A DNA stretch of 64,000 bases from Ancylomarina subtilis (GTDB taxonomy: Bacteria; Bacteroidota; Bacteroidia; Bacteroidales; Marinifilaceae). The position numbers and the translations under genes are program-made. The notes under the pieces were generated by a model. It saw only the letters and a list, made by a program, of their open reading frames with translations, ran no database searches and was not told where the DNA came from. Below are positions 8,663-17,523 of the stretch, piece after piece; position 1 is the first letter of the stretch; each line of letters begins with the position of its first letter. Location: contig NZ_SHKN01000002.1 in NCBI RefSeq assembly GCF_004217115.1, positions 248,001 through 312,000 on the forward strand, written 5' to 3'.

Positions 8663-9436
8663 ATGACAGCAACAACAGAACTTAAGAATATAATTAGCGA
8701 AGAGAACGTTGTTTACAAAAAAACTTCCGTTCTTTTAGATAACGAAATGCATTATTGCCCGGGTTGTACTCATGGTGTAATTCATAAAGCAATTGCTGAA
8801 GTTATTGACGACATGGGTATTCAGGAAAAGACCATTGGTGTTTCTCCTGTAGGATGTTCCGTGTTGGCATATAACTATTTAGATATCGATTGGCAACAAG
8901 CTGCTCACGGTCGTGCGCCTGCATTGGCTACAGCAACTTCTCGTTTAATGCCGGAAAAATATGTTTTCACTTATCAGGGTGATGGTGATTTGGCTTCTAT
9001 CGGTTGTGCTGAAATTATGCACGCTTGTAACCGTGGGGAGAGCATCGTCGTATTCTTCGTGAACAATGCCATTTATGGTATGACCGGAGGACAGATGGCA
9101 CCAACCACACTTGAAGGACAGGTGACTGCTACATCTCCTTACGGACGTGATTGCCAGACAACCGGTTTCCCAATGAAAATTTCTGAAATGGTAGCGATGT
9201 TACCAGGAACTCGTTTTGTGACTCGTGAGTCTGCAGAAACTCCAGGTGCGGTTCGCAAACTGAAGAAAGCAATTCGTAAAGGTTTTGAAAATACCAGAGA
9301 GAATAAGGGTATTTCATTCATCGAAATTGTTGGTACTTGTAGCTCGGGATGGAAAATGTCTCCAGTACAGTCTAACGTGTGGATGAAAGAAAACATGTTC
9401 CCTTACTACCCACTTGGTACATTAAAAGACGAGTAA
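8663..9436 (+). CDS. 2-oxoacid:ferredoxin oxidoreductase beta subunit, TPP-binding
   Basis: Thiamine-diphosphate subunit (257 aa). The cofactor motif is GDGD (106-109) with NNAIYG (134-139) about 30 residues later. CPGC (Cys32, Cys35), Cys65 and a cysteine in GTCSSG near residue 226 fit the proximal [4Fe-4S] ligands of KOR-type beta chains. It starts 3 nt after the alpha gene. Together with the delta, alpha and gamma chains it makes a complete enzyme. Confidence 0.9.
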   Translation: MTATTELKNIISEENVVYKKTSVLLDNEMHYCPGCTHGVIHKAIAEVIDDMGIQEKTIGVSPVGCSVLAYNYLDIDWQQAAHGRAPALATATSRLMPEKYVFTYQGDGDLASIGCAEIMHACNRGESIVVFFVNNAIYGMTGGQMAPTTLEGQVTATSPYGRDCQTTGFPMKISEMVAMLPGTRFVTRESAETPGAVRKLKKAIRKGFENTRENKGISFIEIVGTCSSGWKMSPVQSNVWMKENMFPYYPLGTLKDE

Positions 9437-9527
9437 ATTTCATTAGGGATAGAGCGAGATTAACTTTATGGTAGATTATTTAGAACAATCGATGATCTAT
9501 CCCATAATCGATTAAAACTGTAAAAAA

Positions 9528-10079
9528 ATGACTGAAGAAATTATAATTGCAGGATTTGGTGGTCAGGGTGTACTTTCAATGGGTAAAATTCTTGCTTACT
9601 CAGGTATTATGCAGGATCAGGAAGTATCATGGATGCCATCTTACGGTCCTGAAATGCGTGGAGGTACAGCTAACGTAACTGTAATCTTAAGCGACAATCG
9701 TATTAGTTCACCCGTATTGAAGAAATTCGATACAGCTATTATTCTTAACCAGCAATCAATGGATAAGTTTGAGGCGGATATTAAGCCTGGTGGAACTTTA
9801 TTATATGATCCAAACGGTATCACACGTCATCCGGAAAGAACAGATATCAATATCTTTAGAATTCCAGGTGCAGCCTTAGCTACTGAAATGGGTAATCCTA
9901 AGACTTTCAACATGATTATTATGGGTGGTTTCCTTAAGGTGAAGCCTATCGTAAAAATTGAGAATGTTCAGAAAGGTCTTGAGAAATCATTGCCAGAGCG
10001 TCATCATAAATTGATTCCTTTAAATATTGAAGCAATTCAAAAAGGAATTGAAAATGTTGAAACTGTACTCGCACTATAG
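9528..10079 (+). CDS. 2-oxoacid:ferredoxin oxidoreductase gamma subunit
   Basis: 183-residue gamma domain. The N-terminal IAGFGGQGVLSMGK is the family signature, and SYGPEMRGGTANV is the loop that helps bind CoA. It stands 91 nt after the beta gene with no terminator between, so it likely belongs to the same transcript. The strong hairpin at 10112-10140 closes the operon. Confidence 0.92.
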   Translation: MTEEIIIAGFGGQGVLSMGKILAYSGIMQDQEVSWMPSYGPEMRGGTANVTVILSDNRISSPVLKKFDTAIILNQQSMDKFEADIKPGGTLLYDPNGITRHPERTDINIFRIPGAALATEMGNPKTFNMIIMGGFLKVKPIVKIENVQKGLEKSLPERHHKLIPLNIEAIQKGIENVETVLAL

Positions 10080-10111
10080 AACAAAACAACAACAAATACT
10101 ATCCAATTAAA

Positions 10112-10140
10112 AAGAAGAATCTTACTATAAGATTCTTCTT
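10112..10140 (+). terminator. Intrinsic terminator of the oxidoreductase operon
   Basis: 13-bp perfect stem (10112-10124 / 10128-10140), 3-nt loop, followed by TTTTTATA. Confidence 0.9.
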
Positions 10141-10190
10141 TTTTTATATAAAATATGTTTTGTAACTTGATTGTCATAAAGTTACTGCCT

Positions 10191-10577
10191 ATGATACATT
10201 ATGACTTTGATAAAAGACGACAGGTGTTAAATTGCACTATGGTAGGTACAATTACGGTAGATGAAGTGGTTGTATTTATTGAATCTATAATAAAAGCTGA
10301 CTATTTGCTGGCTGATTTGAATATGATCATTGATATGTTGGACTGTGAGGTTTTATTTCAGCTTAATCAACTTCAGAAAATTGCTGATGTCAATAATAGA
10401 TTATTGGATAGATATCTGTCTGTTAAACACGCTATTGTATTAGATAAGCCACTTGATACAGCCATGGCTTATTATTATAAGCAACTTAGTATGCAAGGGA
10501 ATTATATGCTGGAACTTTTCACAACTATTGAAGCTGCCAATAAGTGGATGGGAGTTTCTGAATTGAGTTCCGGATAA
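10191..10577 (+). CDS. STAS/SpoIIAA-like protein
   Basis: 128 residues from the ATG at 10191 (a start at 10155 would add 12 hydrophobic residues from the leader). The pattern, beta strands (IHYDFDKRRQVLNCTMVGTIT), acidic mid part (DLNMIIDMLDCE) and a tail in which EAANKWMG resembles the final helix EAxxWL, fits SpoIIAA/SEC14-like STAS proteins, which are usually small regulatory or stress proteins. No partner kinase is nearby. The assignment is by shape and is weak on function. A poor hairpin (10592-10619) without a T-run follows. Confidence 0.5.
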   Translation: MIHYDFDKRRQVLNCTMVGTITVDEVVVFIESIIKADYLLADLNMIIDMLDCEVLFQLNQLQKIADVNNRLLDRYLSVKHAIVLDKPLDTAMAYYYKQLSMQGNYMLELFTTIEAANKWMGVSELSSG

Positions 10578-10740
10578 ATTTTATTTGAGTAGGATAGTCG
10601 TTGTTTTTGTCTACTATCCCATTATGTATTTAAGGCTTGTTACCCCGGATGGTGCACGATTTTATAACGTTCCTTGAAAAAAAAGATAAAAGCCACATGA
10701 TGCAACCGAAACTAAACGTGCGGTAGTAATGATATAAAAA

Positions 10741-10769
10741 TGGCTAGCCCTTACATTAAGAGCTAGCCA
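10741..10769 (-). terminator. Intrinsic terminator (minus)
   Basis: 8-bp stem (10741-10748 / 10762-10769), plus one outer A-T pair. On the minus strand it is followed by TTTTTATATC. It ends the gene at 10792. Confidence 0.75.
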
Positions 10770-10791
10770 TTCATTTTATTGGTTTTATACA

Positions 10792-12609
10792 CTAAAGCTT
10801 AAAGAAGCTATAGTCCAAATATTGAAGGACAGTTTTAGCATCCTCGTGTTTATCAATTTCAGATTTCCATTTGTTTGAATTCAGATCAAAAACTAAACTC
10901 TGAGTTGAATCCACAAAACCATACCCGTTATTATAGGTAAAGTAGGCATATCCTTTTTGAGATTTATTTAAAAGATTCTTTCCTATCTTGAATTCAGAAT
11001 CATCAATCCCCATTTGTGACAATAGCGTGTTTGCTAGATCGGGCTGACAGCCATATTTAGGAACTTTAAGCCCTTTTTGTTTTAGGCAACCCCCCAACCA
11101 AAGCATTGGAATCTTGTATTTTTCAGGGTCACTGGGGACAAAGTTTCCAACGTAACGAGAGCCATGATCAGCCAACAGAATCACTAAGGTATTGTCCCAA
11201 CTTGGTAGCTTTTTTAATTTCGAAATAAATTCACCTAAACACTTGTCTGTGTAGTAAGCTGAATTCATAAACAAGCTGTTTTCATCTTTCCCTTTTATTA
11301 CTGTTTCCATTGGGACAGCAAAGGGTTCATGGCTGCTTAAGGTTAGGCAGGCTTTAAAGAAAGGTTCTCTTTCTAGTTTGATATCATGATACAGTCTATC
11401 GAATAAGTACTCATCGTGTACGCCCCATTTCGACGTATTCAACTCGCTTGGAAAATCCTCCATTGTGATGGTATTATTGAAACCAATGTTCGATAAAAAG
11501 GAATTCATGCTGGCAAAATGGAGGTCTCCGCCATAATAGAATTTGCTAGTGTATCCCTGTTGTTTAAATGTCTTGCACAGGCTGGGTAGATTCTGAACCT
11601 TTTTGTGATATTCAATAACAGGTTTCTTTGGAAGAGAAGGGAAACCACTGAAAACACCAACTGTTCCAATTTTTGTTCTGTCTCCAATGCCATAGAAGTT
11701 TGTGAACATGATGCCTTCGTCGGATAAGCGGTGGAAGTTTGGTGTCACCCCTTTTTTACCTCCAAGTTCCTCTATGATTGCAGATGTGAAACTTTCCAAA
11801 ACGATTAAAATAATATTTGGAGATTTGCTTTTCAGGACGCTGTCTTGATCGATGATTTTAGATTCAATCATCTTAGCATATCTGGTTTGTGCCTCCTCAT
11901 CAGAAAGAAGCTTTATTCTTTTATTCTTCTTTAGCTTTTTCAATGAATAAGAGAAGTTCCAAATTGGATTTACGGACAAAAGATTCGCATAGGTGTTTGA
12001 TGAATGGTAAACATAGCCAACATTCATAGGTGCTATTCCCAAGCCACCTCTGATTGGGATAATCATGCTGGCAGTAATCAGTAACAATAGGGGAAAGAAT
12101 TTTAATTTGGTAGGTGCAATAGCATCTAGCTTCCGAATAATAAATCGATTAAACAGCTTATAAGTGATGGTGTAGATGGCTACGAACAAACCCAATAGGA
12201 GAATATAAGTTGAGGTAGCTGTTGATGCCGCAGCTTCTTTTGGTGTTTTTAGATAGCTTAAAACCGTACCATCAATATGAAAGCCCCAATTACGGAATAG
12301 TTCAAAGTTAGGCACAGCAATGGATAAGCTGATTAAAATAAGAGTTGCGTATAAAATCTGGAAGAAACGTTTTAATTTCTTTCCGGGTAAAGTAATGCTC
12401 AAACTTAGGATTAAGCCGGTAAGCATAAGGATGTAGCCTGTTATCGAAATGTCGTGATACAAGCCGTAAATAAATGACAAGAGAATCTCTCCAAAGCCTA
12501 ATAAGCTGGTTTGAGAGTATTGATAGATTGAAAATGCAAAGCGGATAAATATCATGAATGCGATCCAGCCAAGGGCTGCTGCAAGGAAAAAAGATAATCT
12601 TTGTTTCAT
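10792..12609 (-). CDS. LTA-synthase-family membrane sulfatase/phosphotransferase
   Basis: 605 residues: about five membrane helices (1-180), a linker, then an alkaline-phosphatase-fold domain facing the periplasm. Metal and active-site features: VLESF (Glu271), the nucleophile Thr312 in GDRTKIGT, and LLADHGSRY (Asp481-His482). Relatives transfer phosphoglycerol or phosphoethanolamine from phospholipid onto polymers or lipid A. As this is a Gram-negative genome, lipoteichoic acid is not the product; a periplasmic glycan or lipid A is more likely (inference). It is preceded by a PAP2 phosphatase 24 nt away, which could recycle the lipid by-product. Confidence 0.85.
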   Translation of the reverse strand: MKQRLSFFLAAALGWIAFMIFIRFAFSIYQYSQTSLLGFGEILLSFIYGLYHDISITGYILMLTGLILSLSITLPGKKLKRFFQILYATLILISLSIAVPNFELFRNWGFHIDGTVLSYLKTPKEAAASTATSTYILLLGLFVAIYTITYKLFNRFIIRKLDAIAPTKLKFFPLLLLITASMIIPIRGGLGIAPMNVGYVYHSSNTYANLLSVNPIWNFSYSLKKLKKNKRIKLLSDEEAQTRYAKMIESKIIDQDSVLKSKSPNIILIVLESFTSAIIEELGGKKGVTPNFHRLSDEGIMFTNFYGIGDRTKIGTVGVFSGFPSLPKKPVIEYHKKVQNLPSLCKTFKQQGYTSKFYYGGDLHFASMNSFLSNIGFNNTITMEDFPSELNTSKWGVHDEYLFDRLYHDIKLEREPFFKACLTLSSHEPFAVPMETVIKGKDENSLFMNSAYYTDKCLGEFISKLKKLPSWDNTLVILLADHGSRYVGNFVPSDPEKYKIPMLWLGGCLKQKGLKVPKYGCQPDLANTLLSQMGIDDSEFKIGKNLLNKSQKGYAYFTYNNGYGFVDSTQSLVFDLNSNKWKSEIDKHEDAKTVLQYLDYSFFKL

Positions 12610-12633
12610 AACTTTTGATTATAAGTAGTAATG

Positions 12634-13290
12634 TTATTTGAAAAGAGAAATTAGAAGCATTCCTAAAATGGAGAGACTTCCCCAGCTTGTAAGATCCCAT
12701 TTCCAATCTCGTTGTGGAGATGCTTGATCTATTTTTAGAAACTTAAATAGGGGGAGAGCTTTGTATATGGCGTAGCCAAATGAGAGACCAATAAACATAC
12801 CCACAATAATATCTCCGGGATAATGAACGCCTAAATAGATTCTCGAATAAGAAACCAGAACTGCCCATGAAAATAAGAATATGCTTAGATATCTTTTGCG
12901 AAACAAAAGACTGCAAAATGTTGCCAGTCCAAATACATTAGCTGCGTGTGATGATGCAAATCCGTATTTGCCTCCACGGTAGCCATTTACAATATGCACC
13001 AAGTTGGACAGCTCAGGTGAACGACTGGGTCTGAATCGCTGAAAAGTGGGTTTTAAAATACCCGATGCCATTTGATCACAACAAATGATAACCAGCACAA
13101 TGGCAAGGACAAGGTAGAGGCAATTTCGCCATCCGTAAGTTCGGTAAATCTGAACAATAATAGATAAATAAAAGAGTGCCCAAACAAGTTTTCCGGATAT
13201 CAAATACATAAATGAATCGAAAAAAGAAGAATGCAGGCTATTGAGATAGAGTAATAACTCTTGATCAAGTTGGTTAAGTGTTTCAAGCAT
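12634..13290 (-). CDS. PAP2-superfamily membrane phosphatase
   Basis: 218 residues, about six membrane helices. All three motifs of the family are present: K-x6-RP (Lys80...Arg87-Pro88), SSH (113-115) in place of PSGH, and SR-x5-H-x3-D (Arg150, His156, Asp160). It dephosphorylates lipid phosphates such as phosphatidate, undecaprenyl diphosphate or lipid A. It is the first gene of a two-gene unit with the sulfatase-fold transferase (24 nt apart), which suggests shared work on a lipid-linked phosphate. Confidence 0.88.
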   Translation of the reverse strand: MLETLNQLDQELLLYLNSLHSSFFDSFMYLISGKLVWALFYLSIIVQIYRTYGWRNCLYLVLAIVLVIICCDQMASGILKPTFQRFRPSRSPELSNLVHIVNGYRGGKYGFASSHAANVFGLATFCSLLFRKRYLSIFLFSWAVLVSYSRIYLGVHYPGDIIVGMFIGLSFGYAIYKALPLFKFLKIDQASPQRDWKWDLTSWGSLSILGMLLISLFK

Positions 13291-13714
13291 AATTGGAGTT
13301 GTATATCGTCAGCAAAAGTAAGTTTTTACGATGGCTTTTTAGTTTCAAAACGATTGTAAAAATAGTTATTATCCTTACAAAATGCTGAATAAGTATGGAT
13401 TTGAATACTGGAAAGCGCTTTTTAATTGCATATCTGCTTACAAATAATCTTCTTTTTTTTGTCTTGAAATGATGAAATGATGATTTTAACCGTGTTGTTG
13501 GCAGGCTTTATCGTGTGATATATTGTTTCATCCAATAAGTTTGATGTGATTGATTTATTCAGTTAAAATTGTGATTAAGTTTGAATATTTGAGTTAATTT
13601 TAACGAACATAAATATTATAACTGTTGCGCACTTTATGATTAGATAAAAGAAGCTTTTTCTGTTGTTTTCATCAAGTTGTGTTCTGTTTAATAATCAATT
13701 CTAAATTAAAAAAA
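13291..13714. other. Divergent intergenic region
   Basis: About 420 bp of AT-rich sequence between the PAP2 gene (-) and the M16 gene (+). I see no gene, tRNA or strong hairpin, and no exact TTTG-N19-TAnnTTTG pair. Promoters for both neighbours must lie here but cannot be fixed by eye. Confidence 0.4.
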
Positions 13715-15037
13715 ATGATTAGAAAATTATTTCTATCACTTCTATTTGTAGGTGTTTTTACACTTGGAAGTTTTGCCCAAACTGGAAAAATTAAGTTTGA
13801 GGAATACGATCTTGATAATGGCTTACACGTCATTTTGCAGCAGGATCATACAACACCAAATATTGTTATTTCGGTGATGTATCATGTTGGTTCTAAGAAT
13901 GAAAAGCCTGAATTGACGGGGTTTGCTCACTTTTTTGAACACTTGATGTTCGAAGGAACGGATAATATTCCTCGTCATCAGTACGATAAATATGTGTCAA
14001 GAGCGGGTGGTGAGTTAAATGCTAACACATCGAGCGATAGAACTTACTATTATGAGTTATTGCCATCGAATCAGCTGGCTTTAGGTGTATGGTTAGAGTC
14101 TGAAAGAATGATGCATGCCAAAGTAGAAGCTATTGGTATCGAAACTCAGAAAAATGTTGTGATTCAGGAGAAGAAACAGCGTTATGACAACCAACCTTAT
14201 GGAACCATTTTGCCACAGACTTTGGCACATGCTTACGAAAAGCATCCTTACCACTGGACTCCAATTGGAAACGAAGAGCATATTCGTAATGCAAAAGACG
14301 AAGACTTCCTGAATTTCTATAAAGAGTTTTATGTGCCTAACAATGCTGTTTTAACCATTTGTGGTGATTTTAAAACTGATGAGGCTAAGAAATTAGTGAA
14401 TGACTATTTCGCTTCAATTCCAAAAGGAACAAAAGAGATTTATCGCCCATCAATTGTTGAACCGGTAAAAACAAAAGAAGTACGCGATACGGTTTTTGAC
14501 AATATTCAATTACCTGCTGTTATTCAGGCTTATCATATTCCAGCTATTGGGACACCCGATTTTTATGCTGTAAGTATGTTAGGGAAACTGTTAACTGATG
14601 GTAAGAGTTCTCGTTTGAATAAAACTTTGGTTGAAGAAAAGCAATTGGCTCTACAGATGATGGCTTTCCCAATGCCTAACGAGGATCCAGGTTTAACATT
14701 AGCTTTCGGTATTCCAAATATGGGCGTTGATCCGATGGATCTTGAAAAGGCAATGGATGAACAAATCAATTTGGTTCGATCAGATTTAATTTCTGAAAGA
14801 GAGTTTCAGAAGCTTCAAAATAAGGTAGAGAATGATCTTGTAAGTTCTAATGCGACTATAGAAAGACGAGCTGAAAATCTTGCTACAGCTTATACTTATT
14901 ATAAGTCAACTGAAAGAGCGAATCAAGAGTTAGATAATTATATGTCTGTATCGCGTGAAGATATTAAGCGTGTTGCAAATAAATATTTTATTCCTGAAAA
15001 CCGAGTTGTTCTTTATTACCTGCCTAAAGCAAAATAG
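13715..15037 (+). CDS. M16-family zinc metallopeptidase, active subunit
   Basis: 440 residues from the ATG at 13715, where a signal peptide begins (MIRKLFLSLLFVGVF...SFAQ); the frame runs 12 codons further upstream but that would bury the signal. The inverted zinc motif HFFEH (72-76) is present with the distal glutamate in VVIQEKK. It is an exported pitrilysin/processing-peptidase-like enzyme, half the size of a full pitrilysin, and so needs a partner. The following gene encodes an M16 protein without the motif, 83 nt downstream, which makes the active/inactive pair known for two-subunit M16 enzymes. Confidence 0.9.
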   Translation: MIRKLFLSLLFVGVFTLGSFAQTGKIKFEEYDLDNGLHVILQQDHTTPNIVISVMYHVGSKNEKPELTGFAHFFEHLMFEGTDNIPRHQYDKYVSRAGGELNANTSSDRTYYYELLPSNQLALGVWLESERMMHAKVEAIGIETQKNVVIQEKKQRYDNQPYGTILPQTLAHAYEKHPYHWTPIGNEEHIRNAKDEDFLNFYKEFYVPNNAVLTICGDFKTDEAKKLVNDYFASIPKGTKEIYRPSIVEPVKTKEVRDTVFDNIQLPAVIQAYHIPAIGTPDFYAVSMLGKLLTDGKSSRLNKTLVEEKQLALQMMAFPMPNEDPGLTLAFGIPNMGVDPMDLEKAMDEQINLVRSDLISEREFQKLQNKVENDLVSSNATIERRAENLATAYTYYKSTERANQELDNYMSVSREDIKRVANKYFIPENRVVLYYLPKAK

Positions 15038-15120
15038 GGGGTAGCTTAATTTTTATTGAGTCGTTTAGTGAAGACTCAAATTTATTGGGATAGGCTTTTG
15101 CCTTAACATGTAAATTATAA

Positions 15121-17187
15121 ATGATGAAAAAAATAAATAAATTCTTATTCATACTTGTTGCTATCTGCTTAGTAACAACGGTTCATGCTCAAGTTGACAG
15201 AACCAAGGCTCCGGCTGCTGGTCCTGCTCCAAAGGTACAGTTGGGCGATTACGATAGTTTCACACTAAAAAATGGATTGAAAGTTTTAGTTGTAGAAAAT
15301 CACAACCTGCCTAAGGTTGCTTTTAATCTTGAACTGCTTATCGATCCGATTGTTGAAGGAGATAAAGCGGGATATATTTCTATTGCAGGAAGCATGCTTG
15401 ATGCAGGAACCAAAACAAAAACCTCACAGGAGATTGCTGAAGAGGTCGATTTTATTGGTGCAAGATTAAGTACCAGATCAAAAGGTGCTGCTGCTGCTGG
15501 TTTGTCGAAATATAAGGATCAAATCTTAGCATTAATGGCTGATGTTGTTCTTAATCCAGCTTTTCCTACTGACGAATTTGATAAGCTGATCAAACAAAAT
15601 ATTTCAGGTATTCAGGCGGATAAAACATCACCAAAACAAATTGCACAAAATGTTGCTAGTAAAGTTTTATATGGTGATGCTCACCCTTATGGAGATGTGA
15701 TGACTGAAGGAACATTGGCTAATGTAACTTTAGATGATTGTAAAACGTATTACGCTAATTATTTTAAGCCTAATGTTGCCGTAATGGCTATTGTGGGTGA
15801 TATCACAACCAAAGAAGCTAAGAAATTAGTGAAGAAGTATTTTGGTAAGTGGGAATCGGGGAATGTACCGACTCATGCTTATGATGCGCCAGCTAAAATC
15901 GAAGGTAAGCGTGTTGTTTTATCTAACAAAGATGCTGCTCCTCAGTCTACGATTCAGGTTGTTTATCCAATCGACTTGAAAAAAGGTTCGGCTGATGTGA
16001 TTCCTGTGAGTGTAATGAATGCGATGTTAGGACGTGGTTTTACAGGTTTGTTAATGAAAAATCTACGTGAAGATAAAGGATATACTTACGGCGCTTATTC
16101 AAGCATTTCAGCTGATAAATTGATTGGTGATTTTTATGCGGGTGCTGAAGTGAAAGCAAACGTAACTGACAGTGCTTTTATCGAAATTGCAAGAGAAATG
16201 AATCGTATCAGAAATGAGAAGATGACTCAGGATCATTTTGATATGACTAAGGCGACTCTTGCTGGTGATTTTGCACGTGCACTTGAATCACCTTCAACTA
16301 TTGCAAGTTTTGCATTAGCTATTGAACGTTACCATTTACCATTGGATTATTATGCAACTTATCTGGAGAAATTAGATAAAGTAACGCTTGAAGATGTTCA
16401 GGCTATGGCTAAAAAATATGTTGATCCTGATAATGCAATCTATTTGGTCGTAGGTGACAGAGGTTTGAAAGCTAAGTTGGCTAAATTGAGCTCTACCAAT
16501 ACAGTTGAGGAGTATGATGGAGAAGGGAATGTTGTAAAAGAAGATCCTAATGCGATTCCTGATGGTTTAACTGCCAATGTTGTTGTTGAAAATTATATCA
16601 ATGCAATTGGTGGAAGAAAAAAGCTTGAAAGTATTAAAGATATGAGTGTGAAAGGCGAAATGAAAATGGGACCTATGAGCATTAATGTTGAACAAGCTTA
16701 TAAGAATAATACCATGTTTGCTATGTCGATGGTAATGAATGGACAGGTTTTGCAAGCAATTAAGTACAACGGAACGGTTGCTAAAGTAACTGCTCAAGGA
16801 CAAACTAATGAGGCTAATGCTGAACAGTTGAAAGGATTTAAAATGCAAGCTCAGATGTGTGCTGAGTTAAATCTTGAAGCCTTAGGTTTTACAACAAAAT
16901 TAATTGGCACTGATAAAGTTGATGGACAAAAAGTGTATAAGGTAGAAATTGTAAGTGCTGACGGAACCAAAAAGGTTGACTATTTTAGTGCGGCAACTGG
17001 TTTAAAATTAAAAACAGTGGCTCAACAAAACGGTATGTCTGTGACGATGATTTATAAAGATTATCAAGATGTAGAAGGATTAAAGTTTCCATTTACAACG
17101 ATCACGCAAATGGGTCCACAGGAAATGCCTTTAACAATTACAAGTTTAGAGTTGAATAAGGATGTTAAAGATGAATTATTCAATTAA
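15121..17187 (+). CDS. Inactive M16 partner fused to a LolA-like C-terminal domain
   Basis: 688 residues: signal peptide (ends VHAQ), two M16 half-domains (~45-460) and a C-terminal domain (~510-688). The place of HxxEH is taken by SMLDAGTKTKT, so it lacks the zinc site and probably builds the chamber with the preceding peptidase. The C-terminal part (VENYINAIGGRKKLESIKDMSVKG..., VDYFSAATGLKLK, FPFTT) resembles outer-membrane lipoprotein-sorting/LolA-like folds. The same fusion occurs in other Bacteroidota (established family pattern). It is co-transcribed with the active subunit and ends in a strong terminator. Confidence 0.82.
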   Translation: MMKKINKFLFILVAICLVTTVHAQVDRTKAPAAGPAPKVQLGDYDSFTLKNGLKVLVVENHNLPKVAFNLELLIDPIVEGDKAGYISIAGSMLDAGTKTKTSQEIAEEVDFIGARLSTRSKGAAAAGLSKYKDQILALMADVVLNPAFPTDEFDKLIKQNISGIQADKTSPKQIAQNVASKVLYGDAHPYGDVMTEGTLANVTLDDCKTYYANYFKPNVAVMAIVGDITTKEAKKLVKKYFGKWESGNVPTHAYDAPAKIEGKRVVLSNKDAAPQSTIQVVYPIDLKKGSADVIPVSVMNAMLGRGFTGLLMKNLREDKGYTYGAYSSISADKLIGDFYAGAEVKANVTDSAFIEIAREMNRIRNEKMTQDHFDMTKATLAGDFARALESPSTIASFALAIERYHLPLDYYATYLEKLDKVTLEDVQAMAKKYVDPDNAIYLVVGDRGLKAKLAKLSSTNTVEEYDGEGNVVKEDPNAIPDGLTANVVVENYINAIGGRKKLESIKDMSVKGEMKMGPMSINVEQAYKNNTMFAMSMVMNGQVLQAIKYNGTVAKVTAQGQTNEANAEQLKGFKMQAQMCAELNLEALGFTTKLIGTDKVDGQKVYKVEIVSADGTKKVDYFSAATGLKLKTVAQQNGMSVTMIYKDYQDVEGLKFPFTTITQMGPQEMPLTITSLELNKDVKDELFN

Positions 17188-17210
17188 AAATGTTGAATAA
17201 ATATTTTAAA

Positions 17211-17231
17211 ATGGCTGCCTTAGGCAGCCAT
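17211..17231 (+). terminator. Intrinsic terminator of the M16 operon
   Basis: 9-bp perfect GC-rich stem (17211-17219 / 17223-17231), loop TTA, then eight T. Confidence 0.92.
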
Positions 17232-17304
17232 TTTTTTTGTTTTATGCTTTGTAGCACCCCATTTTGTTGAGTTGATGAGATTTTTTGAAAAAAAAGAAGA
17301 AGTG

Positions 17305-17335
17305 TTTGGTCATTTGTAAATTGTTTCTACCTTTG
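17305..17335 (+). promoter_or_regulatory. Strong Bacteroidota promoter with no gene behind it
   Basis: TTTG (17305-17308), a 19-nt spacer, TACCTTTG (17328-17335): an exact match to the -33/-7 consensus. Transcription should start near 17340. No open reading frame of normal size follows. Confidence 0.65.
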
Positions 17336-17339
17336 CGCA

Positions 17340-17485
17340 CCGATTCAGGAGTGTAATTAGTGGTTAGTTAAACATGATGATTGAATCGATTGTTTCAATA
17401 TGATTATATAAGGATTTAGGGTTAAATTCGTATTGAAAATTAATTTTGGGTTAGAAGAAAAAGGCTGGTGGGGACCAGCCTTTTT
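17340..17485 (+). ncRNA. Candidate small RNA, ~145 nt
   Basis: Bounded by a consensus promoter (17305-17335) and a strong hairpin with T-run (17462-17485), and separated from the upstream operon by its own terminator. The 5' part can pair: CGATTCA (17341-17347) with TGAATCG (17382-17388). The only start codons give a peptide of about nine codons near 17373. I do not recognise the RNA; 6S RNA is usually longer. The terminator also serves the aquaporin gene on the other strand, so only the promoter is unique evidence. Confidence 0.5.
17462..17481. terminator. Bidirectional terminator
   Basis: Stem GGCTGGT / ACCAGCC (17463-17469 / 17474-17480), loop GGGG, extended by A-T pairs and flanked by AAAAA on the left and TTTTT on the right. 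Serves the candidate RNA (+) and the aquaporin gene (-). Confidence 0.85.
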
Positions 17486-17523
17486 CGTTTTTCATAGAAT
17501 TGTATATTTTGATTCTTTTTTAA

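Noticed and set aside
10592-10619. Hairpin as terminator of the STAS-like gene
   Set aside because: The stem is only 7 bp and no T-run follows.
13679-13714. Upstream start of the M16 peptidase
   Set aside because: The extra residues precede a normal signal peptide, so the ATG at 13715 is preferred.
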